The position numbers were made by a program, and so were the translations under genes. DNA of 34,587 nucleotides from an uncultured Bacteroidota bacterium. GTDB lineage: Bacteria > Bacteroidota > Bacteroidia > Chitinophagales > Chitinophagaceae. Position 1 is the stretch's first letter. Every line of letters begins with the position of its first letter. Under the pieces are notes generated by a model, which saw only the letters and a program-made list of their open reading frames with translations, did no database searches and was not told the DNA's origin. Below, in pieces: positions 17,373 to 24,931 of the stretch. The stretch lies in NCBI GenBank assembly GCA_903881585.1, contig CAIRTW010000071.1, positions 1-34,587 on the forward strand, read 5' to 3'.

Positions 17373-18221
17373 ATGAATAAACGGTCGTTATTTATTGCTT
17401 TGCTTGCAGGATCAGTTTTCTTTTCCTGTAAGAATATGCCCCCGCAAAACCACGGGCCTATAGTGCTTGGCGACTCATCTACTATTGTTACCGAGAATGA
17501 CCCTCAGAAACTGAAGGACCTTGTAGCCGATCTGCAACCGGTGATCCCCGTACCCGAAAATAAAGACTCTGCCGATAACAAAACCCCCGCAGCAGATACC
17601 AGCAAAAAAACGACAACTACTGCAACCACACCCGCTACAAAACCTACGCAAACAGCGCAAGCCCTGCCTAATGTTGCCGGGCTCAGGGCAGACTTTAAAG
17701 ATGTATCCGTACTTATCCCCGGCCTCAGCGCAAAGCTGGCCGGAAAAGCCAACTTGGAAAAAGCCAATGGTGCCGTATATAGCCTTACAAGCGGTGAGAT
17801 AGACGGTAATACACTTAGAGTCACCGGTAACATTACTAAGGTATCACAACGTTATCAATCGGTAGTGGTGCTGAAAAATGAGCTGGGTACACTCCCCGTC
17901 GAGTCGCTGTCAGTGACTACCGACTGGGAGACCGTTAAGGGCAGTAACAACCAATACAAGATAACAGACCTAGATGCTAAATCATTGGAATACCCGCATG
18001 TGAATGGTAACGCCATCCGCAGCGCTGTGGGCAAAGCCGCAAAACACCATCGCTTCAGCCGCAGAAAAGTACAGGAATGGGAAAGCAGCGTGCATCACCT
18101 GAAGGCTGTAAACCAGAAACCACTCTACATCATGCTTCGCTCCGTAATGTGGAAAATAGATGGCAAGGACGCCAACGGCAAAATGTTCTCCAAGCAGATA
18201 AGGATAGATGTGCCGATGTAA
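17373..18221 (+). CDS. Lipoprotein of unknown function with Thr/Lys/Pro-rich linker
   Basis: The 282-aa product has a lipoprotein signal (SLFIALLAGSVFFSC, lipid-attached Cys19). Residues ~60-95 are a low-complexity linker rich in Thr, Lys, Pro and Ala (KKTTTTATTPATKPTQTAQ). Residues ~100-282 are a folded domain I do not recognise, containing AGLRADFKDVSVLIPGLSAKL and, near the end, IMLRSVMWKIDGKDANGK. The layout suggests a domain held away from the membrane by the linker. A 92-bp gap separates it from the dehydrogenase gene. No catalytic motif is visible. Confidence 0.7.
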   Translation: MNKRSLFIALLAGSVFFSCKNMPPQNHGPIVLGDSSTIVTENDPQKLKDLVADLQPVIPVPENKDSADNKTPAADTSKKTTTTATTPATKPTQTAQALPNVAGLRADFKDVSVLIPGLSAKLAGKANLEKANGAVYSLTSGEIDGNTLRVTGNITKVSQRYQSVVVLKNELGTLPVESLSVTTDWETVKGSNNQYKITDLDAKSLEYPHVNGNAIRSAVGKAAKHHRFSRRKVQEWESSVHHLKAVNQKPLYIMLRSVMWKIDGKDANGKMFSKQIRIDVPM

Positions 18222-18287
18222 GGCTTCATCAGGAACATCTCTACCCGTTGCACCGACTTTTCAAGGGCAACCGTGATTTTTATTTGT

Positions 18288-18295
18288 TATCTTTG
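18288..18295 (+). promoter_or_regulatory. -7 promoter element (TATCTTTG) of the EcoRV-like operon
   Basis: TATCTTTG ends 4 nt before the ATG at 18300, so the restriction-modification transcript would be almost leaderless. No clear -33 element is seen. Confidence 0.55.
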
Positions 18296-18299
18296 GTAA

Positions 18300-19219
18300 A
18301 TGGATAAAAGTCAAAAAAAGAAGTATAAATCCGACTTCAAAACCGCTCTTGACACTTTTGCTGAAAAGCTAAGAAATTATGTATCCTCTGACAACGGTGA
18401 CTGGACGGTAAAAGGATTCATTGACGTCTATAAAAATATTTATACAATTTCATCCGACACGAAAATCGTGTCTAAAATTCTTGAAATACATATTTTCCCT
18501 CAAATTCTGGAATTCGCAGAAAAAATAGGCTATAAAATCGTTATTGCTGAAAAGCAGAACTGGTATCCTGATCTTACTTTCGTAAATAAGGAAAATGAAA
18601 AAATAAAATTTGCTCTTGACATTAAAACGACTTTTAGGCGTAATGATAAAACAGCGGGCTTCACTTTAGGAAGTCATGGAGGTTATTTTAAAGAACGAGA
18701 CAAGGATAAAAACATTCAATTCGCATATTCCCAATATTCCGGACATTTCTGTTTAGGCATTATTTATACAAGAACTGATTTACGGATCATTTCCCCGATA
18801 CCGAGATATATCAGGTACAGGAATTACTGGAAACAAATGAAATTCATCCGCTTAAAATAGGCGAAAGGAAGGTAACTACAGTCGATAATCTAAAATCAAT
18901 TACTTCTGTAATTAAGGATTTTGAATTTTTTGCAGCCGAAAAATGGAAAATTGCAAGCGATGGACAAGGCTCAGGAAACACAGCTAATATTGGTTCAACA
19001 ATAGACATTGATGATCTTAGAAATGAGAATGGAATCTTCAGTAAGTTAGGAGAAGAGTGGTTTGACGAATATTGGATTAATTACGGTTCAGCTACAATGG
19101 TCAAAAATGATAAGCTGGTAAAAATTACCAAATTGAAAGATTTTCTTGAATTTAAAGGGAGGCAAGATCTATTAGATAAAATTGTGACTAGGATAAAAAA
19201 GGAAAAAAAGAAAAAATGA
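18300..19219 (+). pseudogene. EcoRV-like type II restriction endonuclease, frameshifted
   Basis: The first frame (18300-~18785) encodes MDKSQKKKYKSDFKTALDTF and then IYTISSDTKIVSKI, followed by NWYPDLTFVNKENEKIKFA and LDIKTTF. Asp91, Asp107 and Lys109 reproduce the EcoRV active site (Asp74, Asp90, Lys92) with identical spacing of 16 and 2 residues. Around 18777-18785 one base appears to be missing; the homology continues in the next frame (DHFPDTEIYQVQELLETNE) with AEKWKIASDGQGSGNTANIG, matching the EcoRV C-terminal DNA-contact region, and WFDEYWINYG. The second frame ends at TGA 19217-19219. With one base restored the product would be about 306 aa against 245 for EcoRV. As it stands the protein stops at 18858-18860 and is probably inactive. 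Low GC suggests transfer. Confidence 0.85.
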
Positions 19220-20136
19220 AAGTAATAGTGCCTCCAATAAAAAGCCAGGGAATTAAGACAAAGCTCGTGCCTTGGATAATGGAACTTATGCCCGAAGCAA
19301 AAGGGAAATGGATCGAACCATTTCTCGGTACGGGTGTCGTTGCTTTTAATTCAGGCTTCAAACAAGCAATACTTAACGACACTAATCCGCATATCATTAA
19401 TTTTTATAAAGGCGTTCAACAAAAAATTATCACAGCCCCATTGATGCGGCAATACCTTGAAATTGAGGGGGAATTATTAAGCAAAGCTGAAAATAATGGA
19501 TACGAACATTATCTGAAAGTCAGGGCCCGGTTTAATAAAGAATTTTCACCTTTTGACTTTATTTTCCTTTCCCGTGCTGGCTTTAACGGTATGATGCGAT
19601 TCGGAAAAAAAGGTAACTGGAATATCCCATTTTGTAAAAAGCCGGATCGTTTTGCCCAGTCTTATGTAACTAAGATCACAAACCAACTATCTAACATTGC
19701 TCAAATTATACAGCCAGAGCCTTTATGGTCTTTTTATAATAAATCTTTTGCCGATATTATTCCGTTAGCTACAAAAGATGATATTATATATTGTGACCCA
19801 CCTTATTATGGCCGTTATGTGGACTATTATAATGGTTGGACTGAGCAAGATGAAGAACTGCTGTACAATCTATTAAAAGAAACAAAAGCGAAATTCGTTC
19901 TATCAACATGGCATCACAACGACTGGAGAGAAAACACCATGATTGAAAAATTCTGGAACAAATTTAATATTGTAACAAAGGATCATTTTTATCATTCAGG
20001 CGGTAATATCGAAAATCGAAAAACAGTCGTCGAAGCTCTGGTCTGTAATTTTGACATTGACGGTATTCAATTACATAATCACGGGCTTAAAGCCAAGATA
20101 AAAATTGAGCAATTGGCATTAGACCTCGCAAGTTAA
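19216..20136 (+). CDS. DNA adenine methyltransferase, M.EcoRV-like (D12 class, Dam family)
   Basis: The 306-aa product is intact and resembles M.EcoRV along its whole length, starting with VPPIKSQGIKTKLVPW. It has motif I EPFLGTGVVAFN (FLGTG at 36-40, SAM binding) and motif IV DPPYYGRYVDYYNGW (DPPY at 194-197, catalytic), plus the conserved NPHIINFYKG, LSRAGFNGMMRFGKKG, IPFCKKPDRFAQ and STWHHNDWRENT. It should methylate adenine in GATATC if it follows the EcoRV relationship, which is inference. Its ATG overlaps the endonuclease TGA by 4 nt (ATGA), so it is translationally coupled to the broken endonuclease gene. It is convergent with rpiB (17-bp gap). Confidence 0.93.
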   Translation: MKVIVPPIKSQGIKTKLVPWIMELMPEAKGKWIEPFLGTGVVAFNSGFKQAILNDTNPHIINFYKGVQQKIITAPLMRQYLEIEGELLSKAENNGYEHYLKVRARFNKEFSPFDFIFLSRAGFNGMMRFGKKGNWNIPFCKKPDRFAQSYVTKITNQLSNIAQIIQPEPLWSFYNKSFADIIPLATKDDIIYCDPPYYGRYVDYYNGWTEQDEELLYNLLKETKAKFVLSTWHHNDWRENTMIEKFWNKFNIVTKDHFYHSGGNIENRKTVVEALVCNFDIDGIQLHNHGLKAKIKIEQLALDLAS

Positions 20137-20153
20137 GATTAGTGCATTAGACA

Positions 20154-20600
20154 CTATATCTTCTCCACTCTCCGCTCATGCCTGCCGCCCTCAAATGGGG
20201 TCATCAGGAAATCTTTGGTCATCGCTTCCGCTTTTTCAATAGAAATAAAACGCGAAGGAATACAGATCACATTGGCGTTATTGTGCTGGCGGGCCAGAGA
20301 TGCTATCTCCTCGGTCCAGCATAGCGCTGCGCGGATGCCGGCATGTTTGTTTGCTGTCATACACACGCCATTGCCACTGCCGCATACCAATATCCCAGCC
20401 GCAGCTTGCCCTTGCTCTACCATTGTGGCTACCGGGTGTGCAAAATCGGGATAGTCAACACTGTCGAGGCTGTACGTGCCTTTGTCAGATACCTGCCAGC
20501 CCTCAGCTGCCAGCATTTTCTTGATCTCTTCTTTATACTCATACCCGGCATGGTCTGCGCCTATTGCCAGTGGCAGGCTCTTATCAAAAGTAGCGTTCAT
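20154..20600 (-). CDS. rpiB: Ribose-5-phosphate isomerase B
   Basis: The 148-aa product has the RpiB family features: ADHAGYEYK with Asp16-His17, the catalytic Cys73 in LVCGSGNGV, and the phosphate-binding GSGNG. The block HNNANVICIPSRF follows, and the end carries the RHERRVEKI-type tail. It interconverts ribose-5-phosphate and ribulose-5-phosphate in the pentose phosphate pathway. It starts one base after the tatC stop on the same strand, so the two form an operon. Length is normal for the family. Confidence 0.95.
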   Translation of the reverse strand: MNATFDKSLPLAIGADHAGYEYKEEIKKMLAAEGWQVSDKGTYSLDSVDYPDFAHPVATMVEQGQAAAGILVCGSGNGVCMTANKHAGIRAALCWTEEIASLARQHNNANVICIPSRFISIEKAEAMTKDFLMTPFEGGRHERRVEKI

Positions 20601-20601
20601 A

Positions 20602-21456
20602 CTATTGGTCTTTTAAAGCGTCTCTTTTTCTTTTTGCCCGTACCACGCGGCCACTGATGCTCACTGATACCTCAAACAATATATACAAAGGTATGAAAAC
20701 AAGCAGGCAACTAAAAAGGTCGGGCGGGGTAATGATCTCCGCAAGGATGAACAGAATCACGATCGCATATCTGCGTTTCTCCCTCAAAAATTCGGGAGTA
20801 AGTATGCCTATGCGCGACAGGAAATATACCAGTATGGGCAGCTCAAACACTATGCCCAGGGCCAGTATCATATTACTCATAGTGTCGTAATAATTATCCA
20901 GGGTTATGATGTTCTTCACCTTGGCGCTGAGCTGGTAGTTGCCGAAGAAATTGATGGTATAGGGGGCAACAATGAAATAGGAAAACAGCACGCCGGTAAA
21001 AAACAACAGCGAGCACCAGAATACTATGCCGCGTGCCATTCTTATTTCGTCAGGCTTCAAGGCTGGTTTAACAAACTTCCACAGTTGCCACAGTACATAG
21101 GGGAAGGCAATGATAAAGCCCAGCATCAGCGATACCGAAAGGCTCATCATAAACTGGCCGGTGACAGCAGTATTCTGGAAGTCCATTTTTATTTCTCCCA
21201 GGCAGAATGCATCATAGTGCAGGAACCTGCCCAGCGCACAAAACCATTTGTAAGAAATAAAATCGCTATGTGCCGGCCCCAGGATGATCTTATCAAATAT
21301 CCACTCCACCTTGCAAAAAATAATGATGGCGCCCACCAGTATAGCGATAGCCGACCGGATGATGTGCCAGCGCAGATCTTCCACATGATCCAGGAAGTTC
21401 ATCTCCGCCTGCGGATTACCGCCTCTCTTGCTCAGAAAATTTTTAAGGACGCTCAA
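20602..21456 (-). CDS. tatC: Twin-arginine translocase subunit TatC
   Basis: The 284-aa product has six hydrophobic segments and the TatC N-terminal signature MNFLDHVEDLRWHIIRSAIA, followed by GFIIAFPYVLWQLWKFVKPAL and FELPILVYFLSRIGI. TatC is the integral membrane receptor of the Tat system, which exports folded proteins. The start used here is TTG 21456 (MSVLKNFLSKRGG...); the next ATG in frame is at 21402, directly before NFLDHVEDL. A promoter element (TACCTTTG) lies 18 nt upstream of the TTG, which favours the longer form. The gap to rpiB is one base. Confidence 0.93.
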   Translation of the reverse strand: MSVLKNFLSKRGGNPQAEMNFLDHVEDLRWHIIRSAIAILVGAIIIFCKVEWIFDKIILGPAHSDFISYKWFCALGRFLHYDAFCLGEIKMDFQNTAVTGQFMMSLSVSLMLGFIIAFPYVLWQLWKFVKPALKPDEIRMARGIVFWCSLLFFTGVLFSYFIVAPYTINFFGNYQLSAKVKNIITLDNYYDTMSNMILALGIVFELPILVYFLSRIGILTPEFLREKRRYAIVILFILAEIITPPDLFSCLLVFIPLYILFEVSVSISGRVVRAKRKRDALKDQ

Positions 21457-21474
21457 AACACTGTATTAGGGCTG

Positions 21475-21482
21475 CAAAGGTA
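21475..21482 (-). promoter_or_regulatory. -7 promoter element (TACCTTTG) of the tatC-rpiB operon
   Basis: On the minus strand TACCTTTG is followed by 18 nt and the TTG start of tatC. It sits just after the stop of the upstream small gene (21488), so the operon has its own promoter. Confidence 0.55.
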
Positions 21483-21487
21483 GGAAA

Positions 21488-21664
21488 TTAGGGGACGGCA
21501 ATTTCAGGTAATATAATATACTTCTCCTCATAATCTTTTACCAACACAAGCAGCAGATCAAGCTCTTTAGACTCGGGAGTGCCATCTTCAGCATGAAATA
21601 TTTCCATGACTCTTTTAACAGCTCTATTATATGCAACCCTTGTTTTGATGACTTTCCCCATCAT
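21488..21664 (-). CDS. 58-aa protein resembling the N-terminal part of HigA-type antitoxins, coupled to the protease gene
   Basis: The gene is short. The frame runs from ATG 21664 to TAA 21488-21490 and encodes MMGKVIKTRVAYNRAVKRVM, then EIFHAEDGTPESKELDLLLV, then LVKDYEEKYIILPEIAVP. The pattern KxIKTxxxYxxAxxRxxxIF...GTPExxELDLLLxLVxxYEExY is the N-terminal domain of HigA/COG5499 antitoxins; the HTH half that normally follows is missing. Its ATG overlaps the last base of the upstream protease stop (TAATG), which indicates translational coupling. A second ATG follows immediately (21661). The missing HTH suggests a role other than DNA binding, for example binding a partner protein, but this is inference. 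Confidence 0.7.
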   Translation of the reverse strand: MMGKVIKTRVAYNRAVKRVMEIFHAEDGTPESKELDLLLVLVKDYEEKYIILPEIAVP

Positions 21665-22120
21665 TATTTGAGTTTCAACTGCGCAAAGTAAGGATGATCC
21701 GGATTAACGATCAGTTCTTCCCTTGCAGGATGAATCAGGACATCCATTTCTTCAAGAGGTATTACTCCTAATAGAGGCTCAGCATCGCCAGGTAATACCA
21801 TTGCACTGCAATTGACCCTTCGGTTCTTGAAACGCAGTTCTACCGGGGCTACTACATCACATTCTATTATCCGGCCATCGGCCAGAAATGCTTTCCTTTT
21901 TTTCCATAAAAGGAATCTGTAGTTGCTCCTGGATACTTTCATTTATGGTAAGCATAAATGCGCCGGTGTCAACAAGTATCCGCACTGGCATCCTTTTCAC
22001 TTCATCTTCACCAATAATGTGTCTTTTGCTGAGGAGCAGGTCTTCTCCGTTAATTAACTCTACATCTGCATATACGTGCCCCATTGGGTCACTTTTATAT
22101 CTCAAAGGTATGTTCTCCAT
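21664..22120 (-). pseudogene. Retropepsin-like aspartic protease, frameshifted at a seven-A run
   Basis: The first frame begins MENIPLRYKSDPMGHVYADV and holds the catalytic motif RILVDTGAFMLTI (the Asp-Thr-Gly triad of aspartic proteases). After IPFMEK the coding frame changes at the T7 run 21897-21903; removing one base gives KAFLADGRIIECDVVAPVEL, then AMVLPGDAEPLLGVIPLEEM and VNPDHPYFAQLKLK, ending at TAA 21664-21666. LLGVIPLEEMD is the second conserved flap/strand region of clan AA proteases. Restored, the product would be about 151 aa, normal for these single-domain proteases, which act as homodimers. The reading is supported by clear family motifs in both frames. It may be a true pseudogene, a phase-variable gene, or a sequencing error. 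Confidence 0.78.
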
Positions 22121-22137
22121 AGAAAAAGTATTTGGAG

Positions 22138-22145
22138 CAAAGGTA
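22138..22145 (-). promoter_or_regulatory. -7 promoter element (TACCTTTG) of the retropepsin-like gene
   Basis: On the minus strand TACCTTTG lies 17 nt before the ATG at 22120, the same spacing as the E1 dehydrogenase promoter. Confidence 0.6.
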
Positions 22146-22164
22146 CGCGAAACATAAACAGCCC

Positions 22165-23262
22165 TTACTTCTTATACACCTTCACAGAGAAGGTATAAGG
22201 CTGCATTTTCTCTATCTGGCTTTCGCGGTTCAGGCGGCTCAGCTTGTTGGCTTTTGGCAGGTGCAGGCTGTTTGCGTTGGGAATAGTATGGAGCAATTCA
22301 AGCAGTGCCTTTGAGCTTACGGCATAAGTGTTCGCTTCGCCCTGGCTACCCACGGCGGTCAGCAGGCCCAGCAGGTTGCCCTTGCCATCTATCACCGGCG
22401 ATCCGCTCTGGCCATGGCCGGCCGGCAGTGACAATGTGTATTGTAGCTCATTATTCTGGAACCCGTTCTTTGCACTTATATAGCCTTCACTATACACCAT
22501 ATCGTCCTTGGGGTAGCCTACAGTATATATCTGCGAGCCAAGGCCAGCCTTGCTGTTTGCAAAAACATAAGGCACCTCTCCTTTCCCAAAATGGAAATTC
22601 TTCTTCTCCACTTTCAGTATCGCCACATCAGCCTCAGCATTAAAGTTCACCAGGAATGCTTTGTAATAGTCCCCGTCATGGTCTAGTATATACACCGAGT
22701 CTTCATCGCTGATCACGTGGTAGGCGGTTACAAAATATCCATCGTTAGTGAGTGCAAAACCAGTACCTGTATATTTTACATCAGATGGCGGCGGGGCGGG
22801 TATGTTCTTATTTACTTTTTGGATCAGCTGGTTTTGGGTAACCTGCTGCTGCGCCTGCACCTTCTTTATATCCTTTACCTCGCGGCTTATGTTGTTGTAC
22901 TGCGATTCGCTTTTATTCAGCGATGGTTTTAAGCTCCATATGGTGATGGTAGAGGTAAGTATAGCCACAGTAGCAGCCACAGCTGCTGTGCGCCAGAAAT
23001 GAGCTGGCAATACAATATTCAGCCCCTTCTTTATCACCTTGCCTGCTGTCTGCTTTTCGTGAACATCGCGTAGCATAGAGCGGAAACGCTTTTGCTTGCC
23101 ATTGCCTTCCATAGAGCGGATAAGGTTAGCCGCCTCATTAAATTCATTTGCGAATTCAATATCAGAAGCCAGACGGGCATTTAATTCACTCACTTCTCCC
23201 TGCGATAGCGAACCTGCTATATGTCCTTCGGCAAGTTCCCAGGTGTTTTTATTTTGAGACAT
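22165..23262 (-). CDS. Membrane-anchored trypsin-like serine protease with anti-sigma-like N-terminus
   Basis: The 365-aa product has three parts. Residues 1-~90 are soluble and start WELAEGHIAGSLSQGEVSEL, which resembles the cytoplasmic part of anti-sigma proteins (a short domain before one membrane helix). Residues ~92-110 are a single transmembrane helix, then ~113-150 a coiled-coil-like stretch rich in Gln and Lys. Residues ~165-330 are a trypsin-like (S1C/HtrA-type) domain with the full triad His182 (TAYHVI), Asp212 (ADVAILKV) and Ser287 (GHGQSGSPV). There is no PDZ domain. The gene lies 105 nt downstream of an ECF sigma factor gene on the same strand, the usual place for an anti-sigma factor. 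That the N-terminus binds the sigma factor is inference. Confidence 0.82.
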   Translation of the reverse strand: MSQNKNTWELAEGHIAGSLSQGEVSELNARLASDIEFANEFNEAANLIRSMEGNGKQKRFRSMLRDVHEKQTAGKVIKKGLNIVLPAHFWRTAAVAATVAILTSTITIWSLKPSLNKSESQYNNISREVKDIKKVQAQQQVTQNQLIQKVNKNIPAPPPSDVKYTGTGFALTNDGYFVTAYHVISDEDSVYILDHDGDYYKAFLVNFNAEADVAILKVEKKNFHFGKGEVPYVFANSKAGLGSQIYTVGYPKDDMVYSEGYISAKNGFQNNELQYTLSLPAGHGQSGSPVIDGKGNLLGLLTAVGSQGEANTYAVSSKALLELLHTIPNANSLHLPKANKLSRLNRESQIEKMQPYTFSVKVYKK

Positions 23263-23367
23263 TTTATTAATTCAAAATTAAAAAGTCAAAAACCTAAATA
23301 CTCAATAATCCAAATCCTGGCCTTAGTGAGCATCAATCCCAATTCCTAATCACAAATTCCTAATTCC

Positions 23368-23949
23368 TTATTTCGCCTGCATGGTGTAAAACAGTTTACG
23401 AAGCCGTGCAAGGCACTTATATTTCTGTGTTTTGGCATTGTCCGGGTTCGTGTACCCAAAGTCTGCCGCTATTTCCTGCATGCTCTTGTCATGATGATAG
23501 TACGCTTTCAGTATCGACCTGCATGGTTCCCCTACCTGGCCCAGCGCACTATCCAACTGGTCATAGTGCGCTTCCCGCTCTTCGTGCACATTCACATCAT
23601 CCTCATAGCCCACGCCCGCATCCTCATCATCTCCCCCGGCATTATCCAGTGTATATACCGGCTCTTTATGCTGCTTTTGTAGTTTTTTATACCACAAATG
23701 CTTGCTTACCGCAAAAAGGTAAGTACCAATGCTGCACGTAAGCCGGAAACTTGTATCCTGCGCCTTGCCAAACAATACCACCATCGCCTCCTGGAACAGA
23801 TCTGCCGCATCTGCCGCCGAGCCTCCGTTCTTAATTAACCAGCCGTTTATTATATGATAATGCTGCTGATATAATTGTTCCGTCGCACCCCGCTGCCCTG
23901 CCGCCAACGCTGCCAGTAATTGCTGCTCGGTATTTATCGGACTATGCAC
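23368..23949 (-). CDS. ECF-type RNA polymerase sigma factor
   Basis: The 193-aa product has sigma region 2 (ADAADLFQEAMVVLFGKAQD, about residues 44-63, with YLFAVSKHLWYKKLQK for promoter melting) and region 4 (about 150-190: KSMQEIAADFGYTNPDNAKT then QKYKCLARLRKLFYTM, a helix-turn-helix). A 30-residue acidic insert (DNAGGDDEDAGVGYEDDVNV) separates them, longer than in many ECFs. The start is GTG 23949 (MHSPINTEQQLLAALAAG). It is followed by the membrane protease gene, which likely controls it. Targets cannot be read from the sequence. Confidence 0.9.
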   Translation of the reverse strand: MHSPINTEQQLLAALAAGQRGATEQLYQQHYHIINGWLIKNGGSAADAADLFQEAMVVLFGKAQDTSFRLTCSIGTYLFAVSKHLWYKKLQKQHKEPVYTLDNAGGDDEDAGVGYEDDVNVHEEREAHYDQLDSALGQVGEPCRSILKAYYHHDKSMQEIAADFGYTNPDNAKTQKYKCLARLRKLFYTMQAK

Positions 23950-24086
23950 TTATTAATACTGTTTTTTGAAAAAAGTAACCCGGCGCTAAGAGAACTATTT
24001 TTATTATAATACGGGGGTGAACTCAATTATAAAGGTATATAAAATTCCCGCGGCGTTAACGGTTTGACATTGTTGCGAAGAATTTT

Positions 24087-24497
24087 TTAAACGGCTTCCA
24101 GCAAAAGATTAGCGTCTATATCCAATTCCTTATGTACTGCTTTTAAGAAAGAAATATCGGGTCTTTGCTTTCCACTCATAATGAGGGATAATTTAGTGTC
24201 ACTTACATGGAGTTTTTTTGCAAGTTGGGTTTGCCTTAACTTCATGTCATACATTTTCATTTCAATTATACCGGCAAAGGTTGTTGGCGGCTCAATAATG
24301 AATTTCTTCTGCTCATATGCCTGGGCTTTGAGGGCAAGGCTTCGAATTTCAGCAAGCTCACTTTTGGTTACGTTTTCACTTCCTTTAGCCATCAGCTTGT
24401 CTATTTTCGCCATTACCTCATTGTAATCAGTATCTGAAGCAATATTATTTATTGCTTCCCCCTTCGCTCCTGTTACTGCGTTCTTTGAAATTTTCAT
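24087..24497 (-). CDS. higA: HigA-like antitoxin (XRE-family HTH)
   Basis: The 136-aa product has an N-terminal helical domain (residues ~20-70, DYNEVMAKIDKLMAKGSENV with AEIRSLALKAQAYEQKK) and a C-terminal HTH of the XRE type (LRQTQLAKKLHVSDTKLSLIMSGKQRPDISFL, about residues 87-118). It starts 10 nt after the toxin stop on the same strand, giving the toxin-first order usual for higBA. The antitoxin should neutralise HigB and repress the operon. Confidence 0.88.
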   Translation of the reverse strand: MKISKNAVTGAKGEAINNIASDTDYNEVMAKIDKLMAKGSENVTKSELAEIRSLALKAQAYEQKKFIIEPPTTFAGIIEMKMYDMKLRQTQLAKKLHVSDTKLSLIMSGKQRPDISFLKAVHKELDIDANLLLEAV

Positions 24498-24507
24498 GCT
24501 TGTTTTT

Positions 24508-24807
24508 TTAAATAGTTGATACCCGTTTCAATTTATCATACTCAGAATGCCACCCAACAAAGCGGATATACATCGTCCTGACATCGAAGAAAATAAGTGC
24601 TATTATTCTAAAATTACCACCTCCGACATTGAATACAAATCGATCATTTCCTATTGCATCCACAGAATTGCTGAACATGTTTTTGATCTCATGAAAATTG
24701 CTCCAGTCTGCTTTTTCTGCCGTTCTGTACCAGTTATTCATTACATCCTTAGCCTGTGGATTCTTTTCTATAAAATCCCTTATTACCGCATAGCTAATAA
24801 CAACCAT
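24508..24807 (-). CDS. higB: HigB-like toxin (RelE superfamily mRNA interferase)
   Basis: The 99-aa product fits the HigB_toxin family: it begins VVISYAVIRDFIEKNPQAKD and contains NWYRTAEKADWSNFHEIKNMF, VFNVGGGNFRIIALIFF and the family end YIRFVGWHSEYDKL. HigB toxins cleave mRNA in the ribosome. The final HxxYD/HSEYDKL segment is the usual catalytic or folding end. A TATCTTTG promoter element lies 16 nt upstream and a perfect inverted repeat, a candidate operator, lies just before it. Confidence 0.92.
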   Translation of the reverse strand: MVVISYAVIRDFIEKNPQAKDVMNNWYRTAEKADWSNFHEIKNMFSNSVDAIGNDRFVFNVGGGNFRIIALIFFDVRTMYIRFVGWHSEYDKLKRVSTI

Positions 24808-24823
24808 AAGATCATTTGCTAGT

Positions 24824-24831
24824 CAAAGATA
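24824..24831 (-). promoter_or_regulatory. -7 promoter element (TATCTTTG) of higBA
   Basis: On the minus strand TATCTTTG lies 16 nt before the higB ATG at 24807. Confidence 0.6.
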
Positions 24832-24834
24832 CGT

Positions 24835-24853
24835 TTTTTAGATTTTCTAAAAA
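24835..24853. promoter_or_regulatory. Candidate operator of higBA (perfect inverted repeat)
   Basis: TTTTTAGA (24835-24842) and TCTAAAAA (24846-24853) form a perfect 8-bp inverted repeat with a 3-nt centre. It sits 3 nt upstream of the -7 element, where bound HigA would block RNA polymerase. The role is inferred from position and from the autorepression usual in higBA operons. Confidence 0.5.
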
Positions 24854-24931
24854 CCTTAGTTTTGCTAAAAAATAAACAAATAAAGAGAAGATACAAACAA
24901 TTGTTAAGAAACGCTCCAACATACGAACTAG

